DNA from: Aulostomus chinensis
Taxonomy: Eukaryota; Chordata; Actinopteri; Syngnathiformes; Aulostomidae
Assembly: GCA_037954235.1 (NCBI GenBank)
Contig: JBBMOA010000017.1
Coordinates: 26,490,527-26,554,526, forward strand
Direction: 5' to 3'
Length of the DNA: 64,000 bases
Shown: piece after piece, positions 11,124-23,900 of the stretch
Numbering within the stretch: the first letter of the stretch is position 1
How the letters are laid out: each line of letters starts with the position of its first letter
Notes under the pieces: model-generated
The model's input: only the letters and a program-made list of their open reading frames with translations
Told to the model about the DNA's origin: nothing
Databases searched by the model: none
Translations under genes and position numbers: made by a program

Positions 11124-14100
11124 CGAGTCTTACAGCAGAGTTTTCACTTGTTTCTGACTTTTTCTACGTCAGTCGAACGACTCTGATGTCATCACATCAG
11201 TTCAAGTTCATTTCCCATCTCTTTTTGTCAGATCAGCTCAGTTCAGCGATCAGAAATAAACATAATAATCATAATAACGGATCAATGGTCAGTGACGTGG
11301 ACCGTGCGAGACCTGTCACTGACCGATGGCCACCAACCAACCAAAAAAACCATCTCATCCGCCATTTTATCACAGGATGCACGTTTTTGTCTCCGTGTCA
11401 GACGTTCCTTCCTCTTATCTTGCATCTGATCTTCTGGGAGAAGACTTGGACAACCGCTCCCGTCCATCTTGTGAGGATCGCATCATTCAGCTTTGCAGTA
11501 TTTTTATCCAGATACTGACGAGTACCTGGATTACAGGGAGCTCTGCTGCGTTTCAACCTCTTCTGCAAATGTTTGTTGCATTTTTGCTTTTTATGGAACC
11601 AATAAATTCATTTGTGTGTCGAGGGAACAACTTGTGAGCTGAGACACAACGCAAATGTTTTTGTGATCAGCGCTGTTGTTTTTGACAGCGGAGGGATTTA
11701 GTGGAGGAGCAGATCCCATCTGTGGATGGAGAGCTGATCCCAGCAGGGAACCTGGGGTCCAAAGGTCCGCCACTCCATGTTCTGGTTCTCTCAGGTCTGT
11801 TTGTTATTATTCATAACGATGATACACTTTCGGTATCGCACCAACTGTTGTACATTCCCAGCAAACGCTTGTGTTCCATGCTGGAAGCAGTCAACAGGCC
11901 CGGGTCTCGGTGGCCCAGATGCAGGTTCTTGTCTTTATGCATATTTGGATGACCCACTTTGTGATTCTGAAGATTTTTATATGATGATTCATCAGAAGTT
12001 TTCCCTGATTTCCCCTCCAGTAAAGGGGCGTCGCAGCAGGTCCAGGAACATAGGAGGGAGGGGTCTACAGAGGGAGGGAGGAGTTTCAGCCCAGCGGGCG
12101 AACCTGCTGCTCACCTGCATGGACTTCTGTTGTTTCTCCTCCAAATGGTTCCAAGAAGAACAGAGCGGCGAGCATCTCGAACTCTGGATCAGATGCTTCC
12201 ACGGATCAGCCTTTCACAGAACAAATGAAGTTCAGCTGCATTCTTGGCGTGCTGCAGCGCCGTGTTGCAAGCAAAGCTCTTGGGATCATGTGATTGTTTC
12301 CAGTGATGATGATGATGATGATGATGATGTCAGCTTGTTTTATCGCATCCTCCCTGAAGAGGGCCAATTTGAGATGCTCATACCACACAACAGAGAGAAC
12401 CAGCCCGTTCCACAGGTTCTTGTTCTCTCATGTTTGACCAGATGGGAAACAGCCGGACGGGTGGTTCTGGATGTCAGACTGATCCGTCTGGGAAACCAGC
12501 TTTGTGGAGAGAGAGCGCAGAACACTGGAGGGTTTTAACTGGTAATTGACTTTTTCCTGCTTCAAATTGCAGGTAACAAGGCCTCTGATGTTACTTCTGA
12601 ATATTCGTACTCATGTCCGTCATGTGAGCTGCGTATCAGAGGACCTCTTGGGTCTGACTGCTGAGGCCCATGACTGTGCACTAAATGAGCCTCTGACAAA
12701 TCAAACAGTAAAGACGATTCTGGGGCAGAATTCAGATCGATGACGTGTTTGATCCCAGAAACCGAATTACAGAGTGACCGGTGCTGAGTCGCAGCAGGGA
12801 GCTGTGAGCTGGCAGGTGCAGCTGGTGCCGACGGTAGCTAGCATGCTAGCGGCTCACCAGCTGGGTCTCGCCGCTACTGATGGCCGGGAGTATCATTACA
12901 TGGACAAATCAAATTGAGGATCAACAAAAACTCAAATGTCTGTAGCGGTAGATCGTGGGATGATGTCAGGGATGTGAGGCACTGCTAGCGGGAACAGCTA
13001 AGCTAATGAGCCGCTAGCAAGCTAGCATGCAGCTGTGAGGAGTCATAGCTTTATATTAGATCTGTAAATCCTTGTCATTATGTAGATAAGAGACCACAGA
13101 TGAAAGGGTTAAACTTCCCGGGTCAAACTAAAAGATACTTCAAACGCACAACAACCGTAGCAGTACAGTACAGCAGTGGTATTTCCCTCCTCTTTTCATC
13201 AAGAGAGAACTCTGAACTCAACTTGAAGAACTTCAGGCGACTGGTTGGTTTCCTGGCTGATGAGTCGGATTCTGCAGACGTTGTCTTCAGAGGTGTGAAG
13301 TCTTCCGTTGGCGTGTTTCGAGCCTCCCATGCTAAAGCGATGTATCAGGCTCAGATTTCATCCTGTGGTTGATGAAGGACGACCGGTCCTGATGGTATCT
13401 TCCCATTAACAGACTTTCCTCTTGTGAAAGTGTTTACCTCCGTGTAAAGGGAACCAGCCTGCTTGTACACAATTGATCAAATTAAGACAAGCTGCAAAAA
13501 CACCGGCTGTTGAACTTGGACTGGATGGCAGCAGGAACGTTACAGGTGTAACATGATGTCATGATGACGCATTTAAAGCTGCACAGTTTGATATGTGGAG
13601 GTGTTTTTTTAACCCCGAGTCCTCACAATGTGAACATTCTGCTAAATTAACTTTAAATGATCACATCAATATGGCTGCTTTTCCCTTTATGAAGGCTGCT
13701 GGTTCCCACCGCTTGTGGTCATGAGACTATATGATCGCCACTAAGTCTTTTAAAGGAACAGTTAGTACAGTTTTTATTGGCCATCACGCTAAATGAGCGT
13801 CATATATCTGCTGCGGTCGAGAGGTTGTTAATCAATCGTATGACTCATTGATATTTTGGCTCGCTGCTGAAATTCCCCACCCACGCATGTTTCAACACAC
13901 TCCCACTTCCCCACGACCTCTCGGCCTTCCCCTGCTGGACCTGGCCGGGCTGTTCCACCGCGAGGAGCCGGGTCCTTCCTCAGCTACCTGCCAGCATGCT
14001 TCACCTCGCAGCTCTCTTATTATCTGCTGCTTCATTAAAGTCATTTTGGCTCTTTCTTGCAAACACATCATCATTTTGCTTCATGGATGAGAATGTTTGT

Positions 14101-15488
14101 GCGTGTGTTGCACTGTTGGTGAAAATGATCCATGAAACGATGCCCTGGAGACCAATACATCCGTTCCACTGAACTGTATTTTGATTTTATTCAACTCCAT
14201 ATTTAATGAGAGATGTTTGCAAAATACTCTAGGCTCCAATTTTTTGAGGAATGTGTTGCTACTGAAGCCACGGGACATAAACAACACATTTCTAAAAATA
14301 TTTTAGCCCTCAGTGGGAGATTTCTCCGAGGTCATTAGTCTGGACAGGATTTCATCCACCGTTGGTCGACTCCTCGTTTCTCATTGACGTTCAGTTTGGA
14401 CGTTCTTGCCCCTTCATGGAGGAAAGTGGTTATTAAAACAGTACATTCGTTCTGCAAATAAATCTGTTCGACAACTAATTGTTCCGTATTTACATGTGTT
14501 ACTGTTATTTGGTTGTGATCTGCTACACAGGACACAATAAATTCTCCCCTCATGATTTAATTCCATTTCGAAGTGGCTTTCATACCTAGCATGGCTAGCT
14601 ACTCACCAGGGAAGTAGCCAAGCATGCTCACGTGCTAGGCATGGTCAGTTTTTGCCAACAGCCCCACTTCACCTCAGCGATGATCATTTGCAGTCTGGAA
14701 CCCACAGAGCCAGAGCCCCCCTCCCACAGATGCTGCTCCTCCCTGTAAACCTGATCAACATCAGAAGCAACAGTGAGCGCCGAGGTCAGAGTGTTAGTGT
14801 GGAAAATGGCTTCCACACTAACACTTGAGTCCTACTTCCCTTATGATGGGGGGGGTCTATCGTACCGTGGCCCATGTTCATTGCAGGGAAGTCAGTCAAG
14901 CATAATCAGTCAACCTACGCAGCAGAGGAACATGGCTGCTGGTAAGTTGTTTACTTATCCCCGAAATGACTCTGGACTGGGTGGGGGGGGGGGGGTGATG
15001 TAGCCCAGGCTGACACCACACACACACCCCCATGATGAATTAGAGGAGCTGGCAAATTACGTCTCTCTCATTTTTCCTCACAACATGCGTTATATCACTT
15101 TATTCTCAGCAGGCTGTTGTTCTACTGGCTTCTCCAGAGGAACTCAAGAGACCAGAGCCAAACTGGTGGATGGACCATCGGCAGCGCACTCAGAGTTTCA
15201 ACAAGAACCTCTCAACTTCCCCATCAAGATGAAAGCTGCTGAAGAGAGTTGAGTCTGAGTGTATTTAGAGGAAGAGGAGGAAGAAAAAATGGAGGAAAGT
15301 CCATAGCTCTGATTCCCTGTGATTGTGAAGAGAAGAAGAAGGAGAAGAAGAAGAAGAAGAGGGACTGCTAATCGCTGCACAAGTGACACCCTAACAAACT
15401 TACATGATAGAAAACAGACAAAGAGATAGAAGTCTTCCAGTTTATGTCTGCTATGACATTAAGATTTTGTTAGTTTTGTTCATGAAAC
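11124..15488. other. Gene-free stretch
   Basis: I found no exon. A 253-codon + strand ORF (11,777-12,538) lacks any recognisable domain and crosses a (GAT)n microsatellite at about 12,304-12,329. A GAA-rich patch lies near 15,330-15,360 and a G run near 14,983-14,995. Confidence 0.5.
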
Positions 15489-15930
15489 AGGCGGCCCGGT
15501 GGAGCAGTGGTCCTCCCTGTGGCCCCCAGCAAGAAGGTTGTGGGTGGAGCAGTGGTCCTCCCTGTGGCCCCCCATCAAGAAGGTTGTGGGTGGAGCCCTG
15601 GCTGCAGCACGGGGTCTTTCTGGGTGAGTCTCCATGTTCTCCCTGTTCCTGCTGGGTTCTCTCTGGTACTCCAGCTTCCTCCACAGTCCAAAGACATCAA
15701 GAGGGACCAGGTTAATCCAGACTCTAAATTGACCGTAGGCGTGGCTGGGAGAGCCAATGGTTGTCTGTCTCTATGTGTTGGCCCTGCCATGGACTGGTGA
15801 CCTGTCCAGGGGGAAGGCTGCTGGGATAGGCTCCACCCCCACCACCCTCAACAGGAGGAGAGGGGGAACATGGAGGGAGGGATGGATGGATGGAGGGACG
15901 ATGGATGGATGGATGGGTGGATGGATGTTC
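15489..15930 (+). mobile_element. tRNA-derived SINE, second copy
   Basis: Same family as the element at 7,900, starting GGCGGCCCGGTGGAGCAGTG. Here the 44-46-bp head segment is present twice instead of six times. This copy keeps a longer tail: ATGGACTGGTGACCTGTCC, then GGGATAGGCTCCACC, ending in a (GGAT)n tract at about 15,877-15,925. An NPYW- or RT-like coding part is absent, as expected for a SINE. Confidence 0.87.
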
Positions 15931-18315
15931 ATGAAACATCTGGAGATCCTGACCAAAATATGGGAGGAGCTTCATTTGATGAGTTTCAGAAGAACAGAGA
16001 TGAAGAGTTTGTCTCACTTGGAGCTTCATTCTGTCTGATCAACATGTAGATTTACTTCTCTGAAACTTGACATGGTGACACAGAGAGAGAATCAGCAGCC
16101 ATCTTGGTCCAGTACCTGGTCGTCACCAGGTATCAGGAGCATTATTAGAGTTCACATCTGGAGGAGCAGGAAGGGTGTTACCGTTCAAGTGTGGAGTTGG
16201 TGATCAGTAACAGTTCCACGAGGAAACAAGACAATCATGTATCTTCTTATTAAAACAATGTGATTCTGAAGTTTTCTTTTTCTCTGTAAATCTCAGGTTT
16301 CAGGCGTCCTCCTGCTGGCTGGTAATCAGCAGCAGGTCAGGCGAGGTCGGCTGTCAGCGAGGCTCCCAGGAGAAGCTCGCAAGCCCCAAAACATCCAAAC
16401 TATTTCTGATTCAACTGAAGCTCAAGGACTGAAGTTCAGGAAACTCATCGGCCAACTGCCCGTTTGTGCTTCATCAAATGAATCCACTTCACAAGTCAGC
16501 ACTTGAATCAGACATCACAAACTGCTCCGTGGTCCAGTGACAAAGACGCAGAGTTGTGTGTGGTGGAAACAAGCAGCTGGAATCAAACAACTGGAACTGG
16601 GTTGTGTTTAACATTCACAGTGAAGGAACTGAAGAACGTGACGTTTTCGACCAGATTTCTGCTGCTAGCGTTCAAAGCAGCTCAGCTAATGAGCAGCCAG
16701 CTGCCTGTGGCGTTCCGGAGTAGCGGGGAAGCGTCCCAGTCTGCTGGTCTGGATCATCACCGACGTTTGGAGTCGACCAAGAAAAAAAAGACTTGGGAGT
16801 TGCACACGTGGACAAAGACCTCGCATTTAAAAATGTGTAAAAAATTTGTGTGGATTGACTGATCAAGAAAACTCTAATTCAATTGCAAAAAATACTGAAA
16901 ATGACAAGAAACGTGAACGCTACTGTTCATGGGGAGGGAAAAGAAACTCTGCGTCCAGGGTTCTGTGGAACCTTGCAGATGTTCAGCTGCTGACAGGTGA
17001 GGGGGAGAGCGCCTGGGAAGATTGACAGGTCACGCTCGCTGTAGCTGGGAGCAAATGGTCACGTGACCTGTGGGACTGTCCCTGTTTCTTCAGCTCTTGC
17101 GAGTGCCGGCGTCCATTTGTCAGTGGCGAGGCTCGGCCCGCTACGGGTGACGGCTGGGACGGCAGCTGTCATCCAGGCCATACATTATGTCAGTTAAAGC
17201 TGTTTTTTATTAGTTGGATGATCGATAGTTCTGTAATTGTTTTGTTATTTTTTCTCTCCTCGTGTGAGAAAATACAGACGTGAACGTGGGAACACGTTTG
17301 CTGTGTTTGGATAGAGAAGTCTTACATGTGTGGCGGGATTTGTTACGTGGTGAAATACAGAAAGCTGATAGTGAAGTGAAGTAGATCCAGTTCCTGGGAA
17401 CGCCTGGAAACACACACACACATGCGCACGCATGCACACACACACACACACACACGCATCTATAAATAACCTGATGTGTGTTGGCTGAATCTCGAATGCT
17501 CGAGAGTTCGGAGGTCAACATTTATTTGGAACGTTGAGACTTCAGGAAACCAGACCTTCGTTTATCACGGCTCAAACCACCACGTGTGCTGTGGTCCCTA
17601 TCTCTGTGACCTCCGACCCCTCATGTTTGACATACATTGATTTGTCACTTGGCATCGACGCGCCTGATCATCAGTTGATGGAAAACGTAATCTCACGGAT
17701 CAATCGTGTCACTGAGGGGTTCAAACACAAGGAGGTTTGTTCTCAGTGAGCTTCAGCTCCACCCTTTGAGCAGAGGATGAGCAGCATGGAACATGAACCC
17801 ACTTCTTAACACACAGAAATACAGAACCGCCACACGGAGGCCAACAGAGACAGCAAAACGCATGGATTTGTCGTTATTGTGTTTAATTATGTGCGTGTTT
17901 CTTCATGTGTTCATTTCCATCAGCACTCTGCATCAGCAGTGGAAGTTCAGACGATGAACGAGTGATTAAACCCCAGAAGCCGGATTTGGCTTCATTGATC
18001 TGAACACCACGAATACACATTCATGACAAGATTTAAAAAAAAATCACTCTCATTCTTATTGTCACTGCGCTTTATGTAATTTGATATTTTACTCTCAGTT
18101 GTACTCATTTGCATTTTCCCTGTTAATTCTTGATTTCTTCACCCTATGAATGTTCTCATCCGTTACTTCAATGAACAATTATCATCTTCATCTTCATCTT
18201 CATCCAGTCAATGAAAGTTTCACTGACTGTCCAGTTTGTGTGTGTGATGAGGAAATAGACAAGCATCTACTGCCTCCAAGAGGCTGAAAAATCTATCAAT
18301 GCAGCTTTAAAAAAG

Positions 18316-18353
<38 letters not shown>
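18316..18353. repeat. (CA)n microsatellite
   Basis: About 19 uninterrupted CA dinucleotides. Confidence 0.97.
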
Positions 18354-18355
<2 letters not shown>

Positions 18356-18744
18356 TGAGTCACTGTGAGTTCCATGAACCCCAGCAGTCAGAACCACTGC
18401 TGCTGTTTGTGGTCGCTCTAGATTCCTCTTGCGGACCTGTGACATTCCCTGGAGCACCGCAGTCCTTTAGTACATCCCAAGTACTCCTTAATAGGAGTAC
18501 ACCTCACCCACAAGACGTACTTGTACTTCCCAGGCCAGTGACAGGGGTCCCTAAGTGCTTCACAACTATCAAACCTCTTCACAGCCAACACAGTCACCAA
18601 TGATGTCACGTTCGCAGTTACAGTTTTCGTTACAAACTCCAGAGGCATTCACGGGTTCAGCGCGACACCAGCCAACGCACACAAGCGCGAGGGGGACGGC
18701 TCAACTGCAGGCACTGGCTGGTCCCGCTTGGGACCAAACAGGAA

Positions 18745-18985
18745 ATCACTGGTCGTCCAGACCCCCTGGAGAGGTTCTGACCAGACGTTCCTGGACAGTT
18801 TAGCTGCTGTTAGCATCAGTCTCCGTTAGCTTCAAGCTAAATATACGTGGCTGGTTCTTCCTGCATTCTGGAGTCACTAAGAAGTGATGGAGGAGGCAGA
18901 AACACCTCAGTGAGCTGCAGACTCCTGGTAGTGAGGACTTGGAGGGTGAAATATGCTTTAGGGGAAAGTATCACTTTAAGCACGA
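18745..18985 (+). repeat. Dispersed repeat family 'DR', copy 4
   Basis: Near full-length forward copy, from CCCCTGGAGAGGTTCTGACC through GTTAGCTTCAAGCTAAATAT to GAGGACTTGGAGGGTGAAAT. A shorter related piece lies at about 18,470-18,525. Confidence 0.75.
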
Positions 18986-19259
18986 ATTCTGTTTTCATTC
19001 CGCTTCTTCACACTGGGATCAACATTAAATTAACACCTTTGTTCCTTCTACACACCCAAGGCACGTCACCTTTTCTTGACTTGTGATTTCATAATCTCAC
19101 ATTATTAACCAAATCATTGAAAAATCACTTTTACGAGGCTACCTAAAGGCAACTGTCGTCTCCCATGAACTCTGGGTAGTGAAGTACTCGCTTGTAGTTT
19201 TACATTCATGCGGCTCGTTAGCCAGTTAGCCAGTTAGCCAGTTATCAGTCGGCACGGTG

Positions 19260-20944
19260 ATGCGGGGAAAGACGGTGATCGTGACCGGAGCTAACAGCGG
19301 TATCGGACGAGCCACCGCGGCGACCATCGTGAGGCTGCAGGGCCGCGTCATCATGGCCTGCCGGGACGTGGACGGAGCCGAGCAGACCGCCCGGGAGATC
19401 CTCCAGGAGACCGGAGCAGACCGCTCCCGGCTGGTGGTCCGGCGGCTGGACCTGGCCTCGCTCTCATCCGTCCGAACTTTCTGTCGTGACGTCATCAAGG
19501 TAGTAGAAGGGTTCTGCTCGCTGCAGCCGGACTCGGTAGATCAAGGGTGTCCAAACTGGGGCTGCAGGTTTTCAGTCCAACCCAGCAAAAGCAACACCTG
19601 ATTCTACTTGAATCTGCTAAGCTGTGTCCTCGCAGCTCGTTTGTTGGATCAGGTGTTGCTTTTGCTGGGTTGGAATGAAAACCTGCAGCCCCACAGCGCC
19701 GTCCTGGACCAGCGTGACACCCCTGACGTGGAGGGTTGGAGCGGCTGTCGATCACGTGATGGTGTTCTGCTTTGCCGGACCGAGCCTGCGGTTCGGCTCG
19801 TGTTTGTCCCACAAACGTTCAACTTTATGATCAGTTAGTTACGTCCGTCGTCATCCAGGAACGTACGTGGACAATTACACGTCATCATGACGTTCAGCTT
19901 GTCCTGAATCTGCTAATTGGAAGTGTTTTGGAGGCTGTGTGGTCACATTTGTTCTTAAATGGGATGAAGGAACCAATGAGCTGTCAATCAGCAGCGCCAC
20001 ATCTGGTCACATCTGCTTGATGCTGGCGTGATCGGTGGATCGCTCATGGATCCCATGACTCAGCGTTTACGTCCTCTGGTGGTCGTGGAAGTCGATCGGG
20101 TCCGTGTTCAAAGTGTCATTCATCTGCTGCTCATCCAGACGCTTGCTGTCGTTTCCCACAGCACAATTGGATCCTTCTGTTAAACCGGTGGATCTGCTGA
20201 TGTTTGGCGTGTGTCAGTCGCTCATGGCGGCGTTTGACACGCTAACGGGTTAATAACCATGAATGAGTCACGTCAGATATCAGACGCGGCGCTGCTGACC
20301 TCTGTGGTCTGGTGTCTTCTGGGCAGGAGGAGCCTCGGATCGACGTGCTGATCAACAACGCCGGCATCTACCAGTGCCCTTACGCCACCACTGAGGACGG
20401 CTTCGAGATGCAGTTTGGGGTCAACCACCTGGGTCACTTCCTGCTCACCCACCTGCTGCTGGACCTGCTGAAAAGCTCCGCCCCCAGCCGTATCGTGGTG
20501 GTGTCCTCTAAACTCTACAAACACGGCCACATCAACTTTGAGGACCTGAACAGCGAGCACAGCTACGACAAGGCCTTCGCCTACAGCCGCAGCAAACTGG
20601 CTAACCTGCTCTTCACCTGTGAGCTAGCTCGCCGTCTGGAGGGCAGCGGCGTCACCGTCAATGCTCTCAGTCCCGGTGTGGTGAGAACCAACCTGGGACG
20701 CCATGTCCACATCCCTGTGTTAGCAAAGCCCCTCTTCAACCTGCTGTCCTGGAGCTTGTTCAAGAGCCCCGAGGAAGGAGCGCAGACCGCGGTGTATCTG
20801 GCGAGCAGTCCGGATGTGGCGGGCGTGCAGGGAGGCTTCTTTTCTGACTGTCGGCCACACGGTCTTCTGGACAAGGCCAGAGACCAGGACGTGGCCCGTA
20901 AACTGTGGGACATTAGTGAGGTCATGGTGGGAATAACCACGTGA
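19260..20944 (+). CDS. rdh14: Retinol dehydrogenase 14-like short-chain dehydrogenase
   Basis: This gene encodes an NAD(P)-dependent short-chain dehydrogenase/reductase of the RDH11-14 group, which interconverts retinol or retinal and similar substrates at membranes. There are two coding exons, 19,260-19,499 and 20,327-20,944, joined by a GT-AG intron in phase 0, giving 285 aa. The cofactor loop TGANSGIG is near residue 10, NNAG near residue 88, and the catalytic Tyr/Lys pair lies in YSRSK. The C-terminal half is very close to RDH14 as I remember it (EDGFEMQFGVNHLGHFL; KLWDISEVMVG at the end). The ATG at 19,260 is the only in-frame one; an in-frame stop lies 33 bases upstream. The N-terminal hydrophobic anchor of human RDH14 is missing, so this is a short form or an upstream exon was not found. 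An ATTAAA at 21,346 could be the polyadenylation signal. The intron holds a hAT-like foldback element. Confidence 0.93.
19545..19733. mobile_element. Foldback (hAT-like MITE) in rdh14 intron 1
   Basis: Two arms of about 60 bp are inverted copies of each other: GGGGCTGCAGGTTTTCAGTC...GCAACACCTGATTC on the left and the complementary series ending GAAAACCTGCAGCCCC on the right. The outer ends (AAGGGTGTCC on the left, GGACCAGCGTGACACCCCT on the right) resemble the CAGGGGTG-type termini of fish hAT MITEs. I could not see a convincing 8-bp target duplication. Confidence 0.7.
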
Positions 20945-23900
20945 CCAAAAGTATTCTGTCTGTGTCACGAAGGACGATGTTGTCCCACCAGGACCTCCTG
21001 CTCCAGTGACACGACTCAGGTGAGGGGAGACAGGTGATGCGGTTGCCATGGAAATGGCTGACAGCAGCTGAAGAGTCACAGCAGTGTTTCTTGATTACGA
21101 CGGATCATCAAATGAGAAGAGTCATGTGACACAGGTGCGTTATGAGTGAGGGGTTTGCTTGTTGGTTCTGGCGCCGTCAGACATGTTGGATCAGGCTTGT
21201 CATTGTGAGCCGATTGGTCGATCCTCACTGACGAAGGCCAGTGGAGAGGAGGAGGAGGAGGGATTGTTGAACCAAGCTCTCAAACGCTGGACTGAGTTCT
21301 CCTGTTGATTTACTGTGAACATGTTCAGAATCTGCTTTTCTGATTATTAAAATCCTGCGAAAGTTTCAGCTCAGTGACGCCGCTCTGATTTCTTGTGTAC
21401 TTCCTCAAACGTTGTCAGTTCCGCGTGATGTCATCGCTCCCCCACGAGCAGCTCCCAGTCTTTGTACAGGTTATTGACAACCCATCAAGGTGGTCATGAT
21501 GCTGTCACTAACACTTTGACAAACTCATTCACGCATCGTCAACATCTAATGAGGACCTCTGGGGTGGGACACTGCTTAGACGATGAGTACTCATCAAAAT
21601 GGTGACGATGCTGTTTTGTGTCGGTGGCGCTCAGAAGGAGCAACAGAGCAGAAAGTTTCCTCTCGTGTTGCCTTCTCTGAGATGGAGGTCTGTAGTACGA
21701 CGGCGGCGACCATGGAGGCACGTAGGGTAAAGCCCAGGGACTCGCCTCATCACCACATCGGCTCCGGGGGGGTTCATGGGTTAGTTTGGCTCCAGTCAGC
21801 TGTGCTGGTCTCTGGGAGGGAGCGTGTTAGCTGGGAATGTTTCTCTCCAGGTCACCCGCAGATAAAGTACTTTTCTCTGCGTGACGTGGTAGCGAGACCT
21901 CGGCGGAGAACCGCTCTCCCACCTGTAGTCTTCATTTTCTGGATCATTTATGAAGAGCTGGAAAGTTTTATCAGCTGCATCTCACACACAACACTCCCGG
22001 GGCCTTTAATGGCCCTCCATTCTATTTATTTAACAAATAACTTCAACGAGTGCGTTGCTGAGTGAACGTCTGTGAGCGGCACGCTGATGCTGATCGGTAA
22101 CGGTGCCTCACTCAGACTGCTTGTGCTTCCAGGCCCGACACAGGATGATTCAATGAAAAGAGCGTTGAAGGTGTCCTGAGCTTCTGTTGGTGCTCAGGTC
22201 TCCTCCAAGCAGCTGAGACGTTCACGGACCTTCAGGACCTTTGAGCTGCAGCTGGCTGCTCTTGGAGGGTCACAGTTGGCTGCTGGGCCTGTGACTGAAC
22301 TCACTTCATGACTGCGTTCATAAAGCGGTCACCGCGTTGCCATTCGGAGACACAGGTGTTTGGTGCTCAAACTGTGGAAGCGGGAGCGGCGACTTGCTGC
22401 CATAAACGATGAATATTATCACCAGCTTGTTTCAGTGAGGAAATGTTGGCGGGAGCCTGGGCTCGGTTATGATCCCCACCCACAGAGCTCCCCGGCGACG
22501 GCGGGCGGGTGGGCTTTACACCACAGCTGATGGGAGGCATGATGGTACAACACAATTAGAGAAGGTGATGGAAATCTTGAAAGAATGTGTGGGAAGGTGA
22601 AAGTTTGACATATCAAGATGCCAGGAGGAATGGCGTCACGCTTCGACCTCAGACTCTGGTGTAAACAGAGACCTGCAGCGGTGGGGAAGAGTTCACGTCT
22701 GGAGGTCCAGCGTCGGGCCTCCAGTCTCACTCTTGTTGTTGGGCTAACATTTCATTGTCAAGAGAATTCAGAGTGACCTGTGAAACGCTCACTCAGCAGC
22801 GGTGTAATGCTGCCAGCAGTTGGCGATGTCGGCAACAGTCCAGCGCAGATCTGCTCTCTGTCGCACGCCAGCGGCTACGACCCAGAGTCAAGAGGCTTCC
22901 CTGTCCTGGTCTTCCCTCCTGCACCCACACAGATTAGTGGATGGTCACTTGTTTGGGAGACAGTGATGTTGGACAGGAACGCAACTGGCTAAATTGGTTC
23001 ATGCCAAACCAGAAGAAAATCTGATCCTAAGGGATCATAGTGCCACCTAGTGTCCTGGAGGCAGACATACCTTAGTGAATAGAAAGCAGGACGACGGGAG
23101 TCCAATTCAGTGACCTGGCTGTAACTATGACGACGACGCACGCCCTCTGAGTGTGTTGTCGCAAGCGTGTCACTGAGTGATGAGATGCTGTGAGGTCATG
23201 ACTTCAGTGCCAGCTCTTTATCTGGGTTGTTCTGGTCTTTGCTAACCGCAGCTGGAGCAGCACCAAGAAAACAACCTGAATATTTATTCTGGCCTGGAAC
23301 GTCTCACACTCAGATGTGTGCTGTGCTGCTGTGGGGGAGACCACCTCCACGTTCTTGTCCGCTCCCACAGAACTCTCCAGTAAACTGCCCCCATTGTGTG
23401 GTACGGTACAGATGAGATCTCATTGTTTATGTAGGACATTGACAATAAACTACAAGCTGTTTTTAACACAAAGAATAATTACAAGTAAAAAAGTAGCAGT
23501 GATGAAACCTTTTCCCACAGTGACATGAATGTGAACGGATCATTAGCCAGCGTAGCTCAGGGGGCTCTGATGAAGAGGGATGTTGGAGAGAAACACATCA
23601 CCCCTACAGACAGAACGAAATGCTAGCCCAGCTAAAATCACATCCTCTGTTCATCCCCACGCTCCATCCCCTCCTCCGTCTCCTCCGCCTTCATCATGGC
23701 CGACTCCAGCTAACTTGCTGAAATTATAGCTAAGCTAGCTAGTGGCTAACGTGCGCTTAGCTGTTGGCTGTGTGATGTTTTACTCACAAGGCTGAAACAT
23801 TCTGGTTGTCTCACTTTGGTTTACCAAGCGGAACAATAAGGAGGAGCGGCGGCACCGCCAGTGGGACGTTCTGTAGTCCACTACGTGTTACAAGCCCTGC

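Larger units (their letters stand above)
15931..19259. other. Gene-free stretch upstream of rdh14
   Basis: Contains a (CA)n microsatellite (18,316-18,353), shorter CA runs near 17,411-17,456 and a DR repeat copy (about 18,745-18,985). A 9-bp GCCAGTTA repeat sits at about 19,211-19,242, just before the rdh14 start codon. No exon is supported. Confidence 0.55.

Noticed and set aside
11777..12538. 253-codon plus-strand ORF
   Set aside because: No recognisable domain, no sign of splice partners, and it includes a (GAT)n run coding poly-Asp. Probably chance.
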